Shown one piece after another: positions 18,379 through 28,491 of a DNA stretch of 64,000 nucleotides. Each line of letters begins with the position of its first letter. The stretch's first letter is position 1. A program made the position numbers and the translations under genes. The stretch spans positions 1 through 64,000 of the forward strand of contig PWHJ01000025.1 in the NCBI GenBank assembly GCA_003554865.1, written 5' to 3'. Origin of the DNA: Bacteroidota bacterium. Its GTDB lineage: Bacteria; Bacteroidota; Bacteroidia; Bacteroidales; PUMT01. Under the pieces are notes generated by a model. That model made no database searches, was not told the origin of the DNA, and saw only the letters and a list, made by a program, of their open reading frames with translations.

Positions 18379-21021
18379 TTACTGTTTCATTTTTTTCAGT
18401 GAATTTAGCTTTTCCTCCATCAGTTTCAGCTTGTTTTCGGCATCTTCCTTCTTTTTCTTTTCCTGGCTGACCACCTTTTCAGGTGCATTTTCAATAAAAC
18501 GCTTATTTTCCAGCTTTTTCATCACCGACTCCAGGAAACCTCTTGTATAGGTGATCTCTTTTTCTACTTTTTCTATTTCTTTACCTACATCAATCTCCTC
18601 AGCAAGGGGGACAAAAAATTCGGTAGTCCTGACCATAAATGAAAGGGCTCCCTCAGGCTTCTCTCCGGCGGGGGTGAACCCTGACAAGTTGCACATTTTG
18701 GAAATCACCTCCCGGGGCATTTTTAAAAACTCCTCTTCATCCATCCCGGCAAGAAGAGTAACAGGCTTTGCCTGAGGTATGTTATTTTCAACCCTGAGTG
18801 AACGAACCGATGTTATGATCTCCCTTGCAAAGTCAAACTGCCCTGTCAGTTCACTATCGACCTTCCCGGCCTCAGGCATCTGTGCAACCATTATACTCTC
18901 CCCGCTCTCCCTTCTATCCATCAGTTGCCATATCTCCTCGGTTATAAAAGGTATAAAAGGATGAAGCAGCCTTAAGAGCTTGTCAAAGTACATCATTGTG
19001 GCATCATGTGTTTTTTTGTCGAGTGACTGACCGCGGGGAGGTTTTATTATTTCAAGATACCAGGAGGAAAAATCTTCCCAGAAAAGCCGGTACAGGGTCA
19101 TTAGAACTTCGGAAAGACGGTAGGCGTCGGAGTTTTTGTTAACTTCCCCGATTGACCTGTTCAGGATGCTTGAGAACCACTCAACTGCTGCTTTGCGGTG
19201 TGCAGGCTGCGGTATGTATTCATCGGCTTCCCAGCTTTTAACAAGCCGGAATGCATTCCATATCTTGTTTGAAAAATTTCGGCCCTGCTCGGTCAGGTTT
19301 TCATCAAAAAGTAAATCACCGCCGGCCGGAGAACAAAGCATCATGCCCACCCTTACACCATCGGCCCCGTATTTATTAATCAGCTCAAGAGGCTCAGGGG
19401 AATTCCCAAGGGATTTTGACATTTTCTGACCAAATTTGTCCCTGACAATCCCGGTGAGATAAACGTTCTTAAAAGGCCTCTGACCGGCATACTCATATCC
19501 TGCCATTATCATGCGTGCAACCCAGAAGAAAAGTATTTCGGGGGCCGTAACAAGATCATCTGTGGGATAATAGTATTTGTAATCGTTGTTTGAGGGGTTC
19601 CTTATACCGTCAAACACGGCTATCGGCCATAACCAAGAAGAAAACCATGTATCTAGAACATCTTCATCCTGACGCAAATCAGAGGCTTTCAGGTTATTGT
19701 TGCCGGATATTTCAACCGCTTCAGAAAGGGCCTCCTCAGCCGTTCCGGCCACAACAAACTCATTGCTGCCGGGCAGGTACCAGGCGGGTATACGGTGGCC
19801 CCACCACAACTGACGGGAAATGCACCAATCCTTTACATTTTCCATCCAGTGCCTGTATATATTTTTAAATTTTCCGGGGTGCAGCTTTATTGAATCATTC
19901 ATTACATTTTCAAGAGCCGGCGCCGCCATCTCCTTCATACGGCAAAACCACTGCATAGAAAGCTTCGGCTCTATGGGTGCATCGGTACGCTCGGAAAAGC
20001 CGATCTTGTGAGTGTAATCTTCAACCTTAACAAGCCTGCCTTCATCCCTCAGGCGGGCAACAACTGCCTCACGTGCCTGAAAGCGGTCCATTCCCACGAA
20101 AACTTCCGCCTTTTCACTCAATGTCCCATCTTCATTTAAAATGTCAATAACAGGCAGGTCATGGCGAATTCCTATCTCATAGTCATTAATATCATGGGCA
20201 GGGGTTATTTTCAAAGCCCCGGTTCCAAATTCCATATCTACATAATCATCTTCAATCAAGGGAACCTCACGTTCTACAACCGGTATGACAACCTTTACCC
20301 CCTTCATGCTCCTGTAGCGGGCGTCCCCGGGGTTTACGCAAACGGCCGTATCACCAAGGATTGTCTCCGGACGCGTAGTGGCAATAACAATACCCTCTTC
20401 CCTGCCTTTTACATCATAGTATACATGGTATAATTTTGAGCTGACCTCCCTGTGGTTCACCTCCTCGTCAGAAAGGGCTGTCTTGGCCTGCGGATCCCAG
20501 TTAACCATTCTCACACCACGGTAAACGTAGCCTTTACGGTAAAGGTCAATGAACACATTAATAACACTCTCGGAATAACCCTCATCCATAGTAAAAACAG
20601 TACGCTCCCAGTCACACGAAGCACCCAGCTTTTTAAGCTGCTCCAGAATAATATCCCCGTGCTTGCGTCTCCACTCCCATGCATGCTCCAAAAACTCTTC
20701 CCGGGTGAGATCGTATTTGTTTATCCCCTCCTCTTTTAGTTTTGCAACAACACGGGCTTCAGTTGCAATGGAAGCATGATCCGTTCCCGGCACCCACAAG
20801 GCATTCCTGCCCATCATCCTGGCCCTGCGCACAAGTATATCCTGTATTGTATTATTGAGCATGTGCCCCATATGTAATACACCCGTAACATTGGGAGGAG
20901 GAATAACCACGGTATAAGGTTCCCTTTCATCTGGCTCCGACCTGAAAAGACCGTGCTCAAGCCAGTAATTGTACCATTTTTTTTCCGTTTTACCGGGATC
21001 GTACTTTGAGGAAATCTCCAT
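18379..21021 (-). CDS. valS: Valine-tRNA ligase (ValRS)
   Basis: A class Ia synthetase charging tRNA-Val. The ORF opens at 21045, but I place the start at the ATG at 21021 ([20 protein letters not shown]), giving 880 residues, because ValRS proteins begin just before the YDP...EKKWYxYW block. Visible are [14 protein letters not shown] (HIGH motif variant HMGH, near 50), the editing domain with [15 protein letters not shown], the tRNA-synthetase block [31 protein letters not shown] (KMSKS, near 535) and a C-terminal Lys/Glu-rich coiled coil typical of ValRS. It is followed by glnA after 21 bp and is divergent from an aminotransferase gene. Confidence 0.96.
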   Translation of the reverse strand: MEISSKYDPGKTEKKWYNYWLEHGLFRSEPDEREPYTVVIPPPNVTGVLHMGHMLNNTIQDILVRRARMMGRNALWVPGTDHASIATEARVVAKLKEEGINKYDLTREEFLEHAWEWRRKHGDIILEQLKKLGASCDWERTVFTMDEGYSESVINVFIDLYRKGYVYRGVRMVNWDPQAKTALSDEEVNHREVSSKLYHVYYDVKGREEGIVIATTRPETILGDTAVCVNPGDARYRSMKGVKVVIPVVEREVPLIEDDYVDMEFGTGALKITPAHDINDYEIGIRHDLPVIDILNEDGTLSEKAEVFVGMDRFQAREAVVARLRDEGRLVKVEDYTHKIGFSERTDAPIEPKLSMQWFCRMKEMAAPALENVMNDSIKLHPGKFKNIYRHWMENVKDWCISRQLWWGHRIPAWYLPGSNEFVVAGTAEEALSEAVEISGNNNLKASDLRQDEDVLDTWFSSWLWPIAVFDGIRNPSNNDYKYYYPTDDLVTAPEILFFWVARMIMAGYEYAGQRPFKNVYLTGIVRDKFGQKMSKSLGNSPEPLELINKYGADGVRVGMMLCSPAGGDLLFDENLTEQGRNFSNKIWNAFRLVKSWEADEYIPQPAHRKAAVEWFSSILNRSIGEVNKNSDAYRLSEVLMTLYRLFWEDFSSWYLEIIKPPRGQSLDKKTHDATMMYFDKLLRLLHPFIPFITEEIWQLMDRRESGESIMVAQMPEAGKVDSELTGQFDFAREIITSVRSLRVENNIPQAKPVTLLAGMDEEEFLKMPREVISKMCNLSGFTPAGEKPEGALSFMVRTTEFFVPLAEEIDVGKEIEKVEKEITYTRGFLESVMKKLENKRFIENAPEKVVSQEKKKKEDAENKLKLMEEKLNSLKKMKQ

Positions 21022-21324
21022 TTTATCTCTTAATCTTTTTTGCATTTATAATAATACAGCTGCTGAAAGTCATTTCAGGTCAGCCGTATTCAAAATTTTG
21101 TAAAAATAAGCATTTTGACTTAATCCTCCATTGCAGATCAATTTTATAAATAAACCCGGATTTTAAATTAATACTAAAATGGCATTAAAAAATTTTATGA
21201 CAATACCCTTCTTCAAATATGCCTTTCATCATTCTTTTATTTAACAATTAAAATTAAATTTGTATAATATTGTATGGAGATTCTCTCCCTGCAAAGGAAT
21301 AATAACACAAAAAAACAAAATATT
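21022..21324. other. Divergent intergenic region valS / aminotransferase
   Basis: About 300 bp between the chosen starts of the two divergent genes. The plus strand has TAAATTTG at 21255-21262, a good -7 element for the aminotransferase gene. On the minus strand only an imperfect match (AAATTTTG) is visible for valS. No other structure is recognised. Confidence 0.45.
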
Positions 21325-22524
21325 ATGCCACAGATCTCAGAAAAAGGAAAGTCAATGCCCCAGTCGCCAATAAGAAAGCTGGTGCCCTATGCAGAAGAAG
21401 CAAAACGAAAAGGACGTAAGATCTATCACCTGAACATCGGTCAACCCGACATCCCTACTCCGGAAAATGCAATGAACGCCCTGCGCAACACACCGGTAAA
21501 AGTTGTGGAGTACAGCCATTCGGCGGGTAACGAATCCTACCGCCGCAAACTTGCCGAATATTACCGGAATATCGATATAAATGTTGATCACACGGAGATT
21601 ATAATTACAGCCGGTGGTTCGGAAGCTATACTGTTCGGTTTAATGTCCTGCCTGAACCCGGGTGACGAGGTGATAGTGCCGGAGCCTTTTTATGCAAATT
21701 ACAACGGATTTACAGTTACAGCGGGTGTAAAAATCGTGCCCGTCACATCCTGCATTGAAAACGGGTTTGCCCTTCCTCCTGTAGCGGAACTGGAAAAACT
21801 GATAAATCCCAAAACAAAAGGTATAATTATTTGCAATCCAAACAACCCTACCGGTTATCTCTACTCCCGGGAAGAAGTCGAACAACTTGGGGAGATCGTA
21901 AAAAAACACGACCTCTATTTGTTCTCCGATGAGGTTTACCGCGAATTTTGCTATGACGGCAACACCCATTTTTCGGTAATGCACATTAAGGGAGCGGAAG
22001 AAAATGTTGTGCTTGTGGATTCCATATCCAAACGTTACAGTGCTTGCGGGGTGCGGATAGGAGCCCTTGTAAGCAAAAACAGCGAGGTAATGGCAACAGC
22101 AATGAAATTTGCCCAGGCCAGGCTCAGTCCCCCTTCCCTTGGCCAGATAGTGGGTGAAGCCGCTCTTGATGTTCCGCAGGATTATTTCAACGAAATGGAG
22201 GATGAATATACAGGGCGCCGCAATCTTATGGTCGAGGCCCTCAACAACATGGAGGGGGTTGTCTGTCCCGTTCCCAGGGGTGCTTTTTACGCCACGGTTA
22301 AGCTGCCGGTTGATGACACCGACAAATTTTCCCAATGGTTACTTTCAGATTTTGAGCACAACAATGAAACAGTAATGCTTGCCCCCGCTTCCGGGTTTTA
22401 TTCAACACCGGGTTACGGGAAACAGGAAGTGCGCATAGCCTACGTCCTTAACAAGGACGACCTTAAAAAGGCGATGGAATGCCTGGAGCTGGCATTGAAA
22501 AAATATCCGGGACGAACGGTTTGA
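21325..22524 (+). CDS. PLP-dependent class I/II aminotransferase (aspartate/aromatic type)
   Basis: The start is placed at the ATG at 21325 (MPQISEKGKSMPQSPIRKL), not the track's 21274, because homologues I recall begin with this block and the 21274 ATG is only 11 nt after the -7 element. The product is 399 residues, the usual size. Motifs are HLNIGQPDIPTP (substrate side, about 38), NPNNPTGYLY (about 172), SDEVYREFCYDG (PLP pocket, about 200) and SISKRYSACGVRIGALV with the PLP-binding lysine (about 236). It transfers amino groups between an amino acid and a keto acid; the exact substrate is not settled. It converges on the trehalose gene across a hairpin terminator. Confidence 0.88.
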   Translation: MPQISEKGKSMPQSPIRKLVPYAEEAKRKGRKIYHLNIGQPDIPTPENAMNALRNTPVKVVEYSHSAGNESYRRKLAEYYRNIDINVDHTEIIITAGGSEAILFGLMSCLNPGDEVIVPEPFYANYNGFTVTAGVKIVPVTSCIENGFALPPVAELEKLINPKTKGIIICNPNNPTGYLYSREEVEQLGEIVKKHDLYLFSDEVYREFCYDGNTHFSVMHIKGAEENVVLVDSISKRYSACGVRIGALVSKNSEVMATAMKFAQARLSPPSLGQIVGEAALDVPQDYFNEMEDEYTGRRNLMVEALNNMEGVVCPVPRGAFYATVKLPVDDTDKFSQWLLSDFEHNNETVMLAPASGFYSTPGYGKQEVRIAYVLNKDDLKKAMECLELALKKYPGRTV

Positions 22525-22576
22525 ACCCCGAAAGTCAAGATCAAAAAACTGATCCCTGGATGCTGAATGATACAAC

Positions 22577-22609
22577 AAAGGCCACCGTACCAGCCATGCG
22601 GTGGCCTTA
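22577..22609. terminator. Bidirectional terminator overlapping the otsA-otsB stop codon
   Basis: The stem AAGGCCACCG / CGGTGGCCTT (10 bp, extendable to 12 with a wobble pair) encloses a short loop. The right arm overlaps the stop codon of the minus-strand otsA-otsB-type gene (22607-22609). It serves both convergent genes. Confidence 0.78.
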
Positions 22610-24796
22610 TACTTTCAGCTTCCCGAGAAGCTCAACTGCTTCCTCTTGTTTATCAAGGACATAGTTGGCAGCAGTATGAACTTTGCCTACCCTGAAAGTA
22701 AAAGCATCCCGGGGGAGTGTGTGAAAAAGCAGCTCATCTGCCCATCCTGCGCCAATGGCCATAATGAAGTCATAATTTTTCATTGACAACCAGTGAAGAG
22801 CAATCTCACCCTTGTTTATTCCGGAATTGCTTATCTCTATCACTTTGTTCCCGTGAAGTACCTGTACATCAAGGTTGGAAGTAAGGTTCAAAAGGTGTTC
22901 GTTCACTTCACGGGCAAGAAATTTAGATTGCTCAATGTCGGCCTTGTAATAATGCCAGGCCACAGAAAACTCCTTTTCCTCGACAAAGGAGCCCGGCAAT
23001 CTGTCGGTATACATCTCCAGTATATCAAGAACTTCTTCTTTCCATTCGACAGAAAGGGGCTTTAGCTGATACCACTCCTGCTGTGAGGCTTTTTTTATCC
23101 ACGAGCCGTGCTCGGCTGTCAGGTTAACATTTATCCCTTTCAGCAAATATTCGAGATTATCCTTGCTCCTGCCGCTAAGGATCACAATATCGGTGTCGGG
23201 TTTGTCATTTATTTGCTGCAGGAGCTTCAACAATTCCGGGCGTGGTTTTGCTTTTGAAGGGTCACGGGAGAAGGGGACAAGTGTTCCGTCATAATTTACA
23301 AAGATTATCCTGTTGGCAGCCCCTTCATATTTTTCCATCAGGTTACCGGCCACTTCAGCTGTAAATCTCTTTTTTTTGAACGTGTGTTCAGAATCCCTCC
23401 TTATTTCGATCAGAGTATCCACAAAATCCCCGGCCCATTTGGTAACATTATACCTTTTAAGGCGTTGCTGCATAATGGTATTTCGCCTTTTCTGCTCATC
23501 AAGGGGCACTTTGAGAGCCTCCAGGATAGCATCTGCTATTTCATCAATATTGTTGGAATTGATTATAATGGTTTCGCTCAGCTCTCTTGCCGCCCCGGCA
23601 AATTCGCTTATGATCAGAACACCTTTTTTGTCGGACAGTGAAGCAACATACTCCTTGGCAATAAGGTTCATCCCATCCCTCAGCGGGGTAAGAAGAGCAA
23701 CGTCACTCGAGCGGTACTGAGCAATAAGCTCTTCGTGGGGCAGTGAAGTAAACTGATATATAATAGGAATCCAGTCGACACTTCCGTAAGTGCCGTTAAT
23801 ATAACCCACAAGCTCATCCAGGTTCCTTTTTATTTTCTGGTACATATAAACCCCTGTGCGGGAGGGTACAACGATCATGTTCATACAAACCTTACCCTGC
23901 CACCCGGGATTTTCCTTTAAAAACATCTCAAAACCGAGCAGCCGGTTGATAATGCCCTTTGAATAATCAAGCCTGTCAACAGACAAAATGGTTTTCATAT
24001 TATTCGAAGGAAGCTGTGACTTTTTCACCCTGCTTGTGTCCATGCCGTTGAATTTCTCAAAGTCAACTCCCATGGGAAATGTATCAACCCTCACCATCCT
24101 TCCCGGTAAAACAATCTTTCCCATATGATTGTCAATTCCCAGTATCCTGCGGACACAACCCAGGTAATACTGCGAATAATCATGTGTGTGAAACCCAACC
24201 AGGTCCGCCCCTGCCAGTCCTTCCAGTATCTCACTGCGGCTTTCCTTCGGCAGCAGCCTGTACATTTCAAAAGACGGAAAAGGAATATGGAGGAAAAAAC
24301 CCACGGGGTTGTCAATTTTCTCCCTCAGCATACGGGGGAGCAGCATAAGATGGTAATCATGAACCCAAACAATATCATCCGGCTCTATTATTCTCAGCAG
24401 CTCATCGCGGAACAGGGCATTAACCTCCTTGTACTGATGCCAGTATTCGGTATCGAATTTAACATACGTGGGGAAATAATGAAATAAAGGCCATATGGTC
24501 CTGTTGCAAAAGCCAAGGTATACATTGTCCATCAACTGCTTTGACATAAAAACCGGAGATGCATTATGGTAATCTTTTACTTTGCCCCTTACAGTTTCCT
24601 CATCTTTTTTGGGTACGCTAATGCCCGGCCATCCGACCCACTTATACTCCTTAATTGCCGAACCGGATTTCCCCAGTGAATCGAGAAAATCACTCAACCC
24701 GGAAACGAGTCCGCCGGCCCCTCTCTTTAGCGTGTATCCCTCCTTCTCCTTTGAAACTACTACCGGCAGACGGTTAGATACTATTATCAATCTCAT
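22607..24796 (-). CDS. Trehalose-6-phosphate synthase fused to a degenerate trehalose-phosphatase domain
   Basis: A 729-residue two-domain protein. Residues 1 to about 470 are a GT20 synthase making trehalose-6-phosphate from UDP-glucose and glucose-6-phosphate; its motifs are intact: SNRLP, WVGWPG, WPLFHY, WVHDYHL, HIPFP, SVDRLDYSKGI, PLRDGMNLIAKEYVA. Residues about 490-729 are a HAD-type phosphatase domain. There the canonical DYDGT is NYDGT, with Asn501 in place of the nucleophile Asp, and the canonical GDDxTDE is GAGWADE, with Ala683 and Gly684 replacing the metal-binding pair. SGR, AEHG and the NKG lysine remain. The half therefore looks catalytically dead or regulatory. GH65 lies 11 bp upstream in the same operon. 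It could still be annotated as otsAB by similarity. Confidence 0.9.
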   Translation of the reverse strand: MRLIIVSNRLPVVVSKEKEGYTLKRGAGGLVSGLSDFLDSLGKSGSAIKEYKWVGWPGISVPKKDEETVRGKVKDYHNASPVFMSKQLMDNVYLGFCNRTIWPLFHYFPTYVKFDTEYWHQYKEVNALFRDELLRIIEPDDIVWVHDYHLMLLPRMLREKIDNPVGFFLHIPFPSFEMYRLLPKESRSEILEGLAGADLVGFHTHDYSQYYLGCVRRILGIDNHMGKIVLPGRMVRVDTFPMGVDFEKFNGMDTSRVKKSQLPSNNMKTILSVDRLDYSKGIINRLLGFEMFLKENPGWQGKVCMNMIVVPSRTGVYMYQKIKRNLDELVGYINGTYGSVDWIPIIYQFTSLPHEELIAQYRSSDVALLTPLRDGMNLIAKEYVASLSDKKGVLIISEFAGAARELSETIIINSNNIDEIADAILEALKVPLDEQKRRNTIMQQRLKRYNVTKWAGDFVDTLIEIRRDSEHTFKKKRFTAEVAGNLMEKYEGAANRIIFVNYDGTLVPFSRDPSKAKPRPELLKLLQQINDKPDTDIVILSGRSKDNLEYLLKGINVNLTAEHGSWIKKASQQEWYQLKPLSVEWKEEVLDILEMYTDRLPGSFVEEKEFSVAWHYYKADIEQSKFLAREVNEHLLNLTSNLDVQVLHGNKVIEISNSGINKGEIALHWLSMKNYDFIMAIGAGWADELLFHTLPRDAFTFRVGKVHTAANYVLDKQEEAVELLGKLKV

Positions 24797-24807
24797 GGTT
24801 TTTGCTT

Positions 24808-27204
24808 TTATAATTTGAACTGCTTTTTATTGCCGGTTTCGAACCTGAACTTTTCTCCCTTTACTCCTACACAGACCGGTTCGGCATAACCTTTGTCAAA
24901 TTCGATCTCCAGTATCCTGTGATCAATATAAAGCTTTATCCAGTGTCCGCGATAACGGACATAAAAAGAGACCGAATTAATGTCATCCGGAAGACAGGGG
25001 TTGAGCCATAATACATCATCCCTTATCTCCAGTCCCGAATAGCATCTTTGTATTATATCGGTTGTTCCTGCCATGGCCCCAAGATGGATACCCTCATGGG
25101 TAGTGCCTCCCTGTATATCTTTAAAATCGCTCATAAGGGCTCTTCTGAAATTTTTCCATGAGCGGTAGCGGTCGGAACGCGCAAAAACCCATGCATGAAT
25201 AACCTGGCTCAATGTAGAGCCGTGAGATGTTATCTCCTGATAATAAGATATATTATCAGGAATAATATCCGGGTTGAACCTGTATCCCAGTTTATTGAAT
25301 ATAGCCTCAAGCTCTTCAGTTGAAAAAATATAAAAGAGCATAAGCACATCAGCCTGCTTGGTTGCCTTGTACCTGTTGGGAGTATCGTTTTCCTTCTCCA
25401 GTATCCTGTCCAGCCTCATTATATTACCGTATTTTTTACGGTATTTTTCCCAGTCCAGATCCTCCAGGCTGCAAAAGCCTTCAAACTGCTCGATAATATT
25501 GCCCCCATTATAAAAGGGGATAAACATCTTGCCTGTAATATCTTCCCATTTGTCAATATCTTCTTTTGTAAACCCGACTTTTTCAGCAACCTCCTCTACA
25601 CATGAATCATCCAGCAACCTGCAAATCTCAAGTGCTTTTTGCATTACCCATACAGCCATAATATTTGTATAGGCATTATTGTTAAGACCCTGTGAATTGG
25701 AATCCGGATACTTTTCATGGTACTCGTCGGGGCCCATAACGCCCATTATCTCATACCGGTCGCGCCTGGGGTTATAAGTGGCGATAGTGGACCAGAAAAG
25801 TGCAGTGGCACATATTATTTCGGCCCCGTAAGTTGTGAGAAAATCAATATCTCCCGTACTCTGGTAATAATGCCATACATTGTAGGGGATCGCTGCATTG
25901 ATATGGCGCTGAAGTCTTGAATTGTCTGGTATCCAGCGCCCAGATTTAGGGTTGAGATGTATCTCCTGTGTTTCTTCCCTTCCGTTGCTTCCGCTTTGCC
26001 AGGGATACATTGCTCCCCTGTATCCGGCTTCCCTTGCAGCATGGTACGCCTCCGGCAATCTTCGGTAACGGTATAGCAGCAGTGAACGGGAAAGCTGGGG
26101 ATTGTGAAGGTTTATAAACGGGAGTATATAAAGTTCATCCCAGAATATATGCCCCCTGTATGCCTCCCCGTGCCAGCCGCGTGCCGGAACCCCAATGTCG
26201 TAATCTATGCTGTTCTTTGATACAGTCTGATAAAGATGAAAAATATGCAGTCTCAGTATCAGCTGATCGCTGTTTGCAGAATTGAGCTTCATATCATTAT
26301 AGCTCCATATCTGCGACCAGGCAGTACTTTGTTTTTCGGCTATATCAGAAAATGTTGCAAGCCGTTCTGTTTTTGTCAAAGCCTCAGTAAGTGGGTCGCT
26401 TATTGCAAAATCTCTTGAAGTATAAATTGAAACAAGCTTTTCTATTCTGACCGGTTGAAGCCTGGAGCACTCGATTTTTATATCCTTTGCAATAAATCCC
26501 TCCCGCTGAAAAGTTTTCTGCGGAACATCGGCCTTTCTCTGGTTTATGTAAACATCTGTTTTGGCCGCCTGGGTCATCTGTATTTTGGACTGCTTGGAGC
26601 GGCTTATAAGGTAAACCGAGTTATCGTTAAAACTCCCCTTTTCTGTAACCTCTATATGATCCTGATTAAGGTCCCTGTAGCGCGCAACATTATTGTTAAT
26701 TATGTTTCCGTCAATGCCGGAGCGGAGAGTAATTTCACCCGACCAGTTTTCGGGAATCAAAGTCCATTCCAGTCCACCAACATGATAATCATACATACTG
26801 ACTATCCTGCGGCTGATAATGGATGTTACATTGCCTTCATCATCCCTTACCCTCATTTTACGCTCCAGTATCCCCTCCAGCATGTTAAGGGAAGTTATAT
26901 GCCCGATCACATCCATTTTGCTGATATCCAGCCACTTTCTTTTTCCTATCTTAAAAGTAAGGTAAAGCCAATTAGGCCAGTTTACAAGATCCTCATTTTC
27001 CACCGTCCTGCCCTCTATTTCCGATTTCATACGATTGTAGCCTCCTGCAAGGTAAGTACCGGGGTAATTATACTCATTGTCGGGCACTTCCTCAAAAGCC
27101 CCCCTGGTTGCAAATACCCCGTTTCCAAGAGTGCACAACGCCTCCCTTAAAGAATGATTTTCCGAACTCCAGTCATCGTATCGCAATATCCAGTTGTTAT
27201 CCAT
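24808..27204 (-). CDS. Glycoside hydrolase family 65 protein (disaccharide phosphorylase family)
   Basis: A 798-residue GH65 protein; members include maltose, trehalose, kojibiose and trehalose-6-phosphate phosphorylases. The N-terminal beta-sandwich begins with LGNGVFATRG (about 27). The (alpha/alpha)6 barrel has FWDELYILPF, GPDEYHE with general acid Glu494, HGSTLSQVIHAW and the GGTTHEGIHLGAMAG phosphate-site loop near 700, all features of the phosphorylase side of the family. It is the first gene of a two-gene operon with the trehalose synthase fusion 11 bp downstream, so a trehalose or trehalose-6-phosphate substrate is the likeliest inference. No beta-phosphoglucomutase, the usual partner, is in the window. 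Confidence 0.9.
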   Translation of the reverse strand: MDNNWILRYDDWSSENHSLREALCTLGNGVFATRGAFEEVPDNEYNYPGTYLAGGYNRMKSEIEGRTVENEDLVNWPNWLYLTFKIGKRKWLDISKMDVIGHITSLNMLEGILERKMRVRDDEGNVTSIISRRIVSMYDYHVGGLEWTLIPENWSGEITLRSGIDGNIINNNVARYRDLNQDHIEVTEKGSFNDNSVYLISRSKQSKIQMTQAAKTDVYINQRKADVPQKTFQREGFIAKDIKIECSRLQPVRIEKLVSIYTSRDFAISDPLTEALTKTERLATFSDIAEKQSTAWSQIWSYNDMKLNSANSDQLILRLHIFHLYQTVSKNSIDYDIGVPARGWHGEAYRGHIFWDELYILPFINLHNPQLSRSLLLYRYRRLPEAYHAAREAGYRGAMYPWQSGSNGREETQEIHLNPKSGRWIPDNSRLQRHINAAIPYNVWHYYQSTGDIDFLTTYGAEIICATALFWSTIATYNPRRDRYEIMGVMGPDEYHEKYPDSNSQGLNNNAYTNIMAVWVMQKALEICRLLDDSCVEEVAEKVGFTKEDIDKWEDITGKMFIPFYNGGNIIEQFEGFCSLEDLDWEKYRKKYGNIMRLDRILEKENDTPNRYKATKQADVLMLFYIFSTEELEAIFNKLGYRFNPDIIPDNISYYQEITSHGSTLSQVIHAWVFARSDRYRSWKNFRRALMSDFKDIQGGTTHEGIHLGAMAGTTDIIQRCYSGLEIRDDVLWLNPCLPDDINSVSFYVRYRGHWIKLYIDHRILEIEFDKGYAEPVCVGVKGEKFRFETGNKKQFKL

Positions 27205-27333
27205 ATAATCACATTTTTATTATTTATTTTAAAAAACCTCATCCCTCTTAAAATAATGTAACTTTAAGGGGCAGATCCATAAAATTAATATTTTATTAGC
27301 AAAAGTGTATCCCGGGCACATACAACTGACGGT

Positions 27334-27361
27334 TTAAGCAATAAAATATTTTATCGCTTAA
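27334..27361 (-). terminator. Inverted repeat terminator immediately after mscS
   Basis: A 28-bp inverted repeat, TTAAGC...GCTTAA enclosing a self-complementary ATAAAATATTTTAT, with one mismatched pair. It abuts the mscS stop codon (27362-27364). It separates the mscS transcript from the GH65 operon downstream on the same strand. Confidence 0.6.
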
Positions 27362-28279
27362 TCATTTGTTTTCGTTCACCTCAAGCTTAAGAGGGTCGAT
27401 TTCTTCTCCCCAGTAAACGGTTGTATGGGGAAAGGGGATTTCTATATTCTCGCGGTCAAAAGCTTTTTTAAGTCTTCTGCGGTACTCCCTGCCGGTAAAC
27501 CACTGCTCTATTGGCCTGGTCTTTATCCGGGCCCTTATTACCAGGGCGCTGTCGGCAAATTCGTTCAGACCGAAAATTTCAATCGGCTCAATGATCTTTT
27601 CAGCAAATTCAGGATCGGCTTTCAGCTCATCACCAACCTCTTTCATGATTTTCATTACCTTGTCAACATCCTCCTTGTATGCCACGCCTATATCAAGCAC
27701 AATAGCCGACCACTGTTTTGTCATATTAGAGATTGAGTTAACTTTTCCATTCTGAAAAATGTGTACCACACCCGAGAGGTCGCGAAGGGTTATGGTCCGC
27801 AGCTCAATTTTTTCGACAAGTCCGCCGGTCCCGTTTATTATAGCCACATCCCCCACTCTTACCTGATCTTCCAGCAGCATAAAAAAACCGGAAATATAAT
27901 CCCGCACCAGCTCCTGGGCGCCAAAACCCACGGCCAGTCCAACGATACCGGCACTTGCAAGAATCGGCCCGATCTCCACACCCACCTTAACCAGAACTAT
28001 CATAATAAATACGGTCAAAATTATAACCCTTGCCGTTCCGTTAACAATACCCATCAAAGTATTTATTCTTTTGCCGGCCTCTTCCTTATCGACACCCTCT
28101 TTTTCCGTGGCACGCCTTATCAGGGTTTTTTTTAGTTTCCCTATTGAAAAGCGGATTATGCGAAGCAGCACAAAAGTTGCAGCCACGGCTATTAAAAGTC
28201 CGGGCATCTGGTTAATTACCCAGCTTTTGAGATTTTCTGTTAAATCATTAAAAAAAGTAGTGTTAATTACCTCTTCCAT
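27362..28279 (-). CDS. mscS: Small-conductance mechanosensitive channel (MscS family)
   Basis: A 305-residue MscS-type inner-membrane channel that opens on osmotic downshock. Two or three N-terminal hydrophobic segments (about 25-45, 85-110 and the pore helix about 108-135) lead to the conserved pore and beta-domain region: GLAVGFGAQELVRDYISGFFMLLEDQVRVGD. The C-terminal part (about 180-290) is the cytoplasmic vestibule, ending in IPFPHTTVYWG. The family core is complete with no extra domains. It is transcribed alone, divergent from the DUF4438-like gene and closed by an inverted repeat. Its place beside a trehalose-type module fits an osmotic theme, but this is only inference. Confidence 0.92.
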   Translation of the reverse strand: MEEVINTTFFNDLTENLKSWVINQMPGLLIAVAATFVLLRIIRFSIGKLKKTLIRRATEKEGVDKEEAGKRINTLMGIVNGTARVIILTVFIMIVLVKVGVEIGPILASAGIVGLAVGFGAQELVRDYISGFFMLLEDQVRVGDVAIINGTGGLVEKIELRTITLRDLSGVVHIFQNGKVNSISNMTKQWSAIVLDIGVAYKEDVDKVMKIMKEVGDELKADPEFAEKIIEPIEIFGLNEFADSALVIRARIKTRPIEQWFTGREYRRRLKKAFDRENIEIPFPHTTVYWGEEIDPLKLEVNENK

Positions 28280-28491
28280 AATTCAATTGATTTAAGTTTA
28301 TTAATATACTCTTCCGGTAAAAGGATAAACCTTCCTTTCTCACTCTTTTCACTCTCAGGTTTTTCAATCATTTTATAATACTTGCAGGATTGAATTGATC
28401 AGATATTCCAATTTACCCCGATGATTGTAAAATTAAATTTTTATAAATTTACAACTCATATTTGTTTTATCAACCAAAAACCAAAAGAGTC

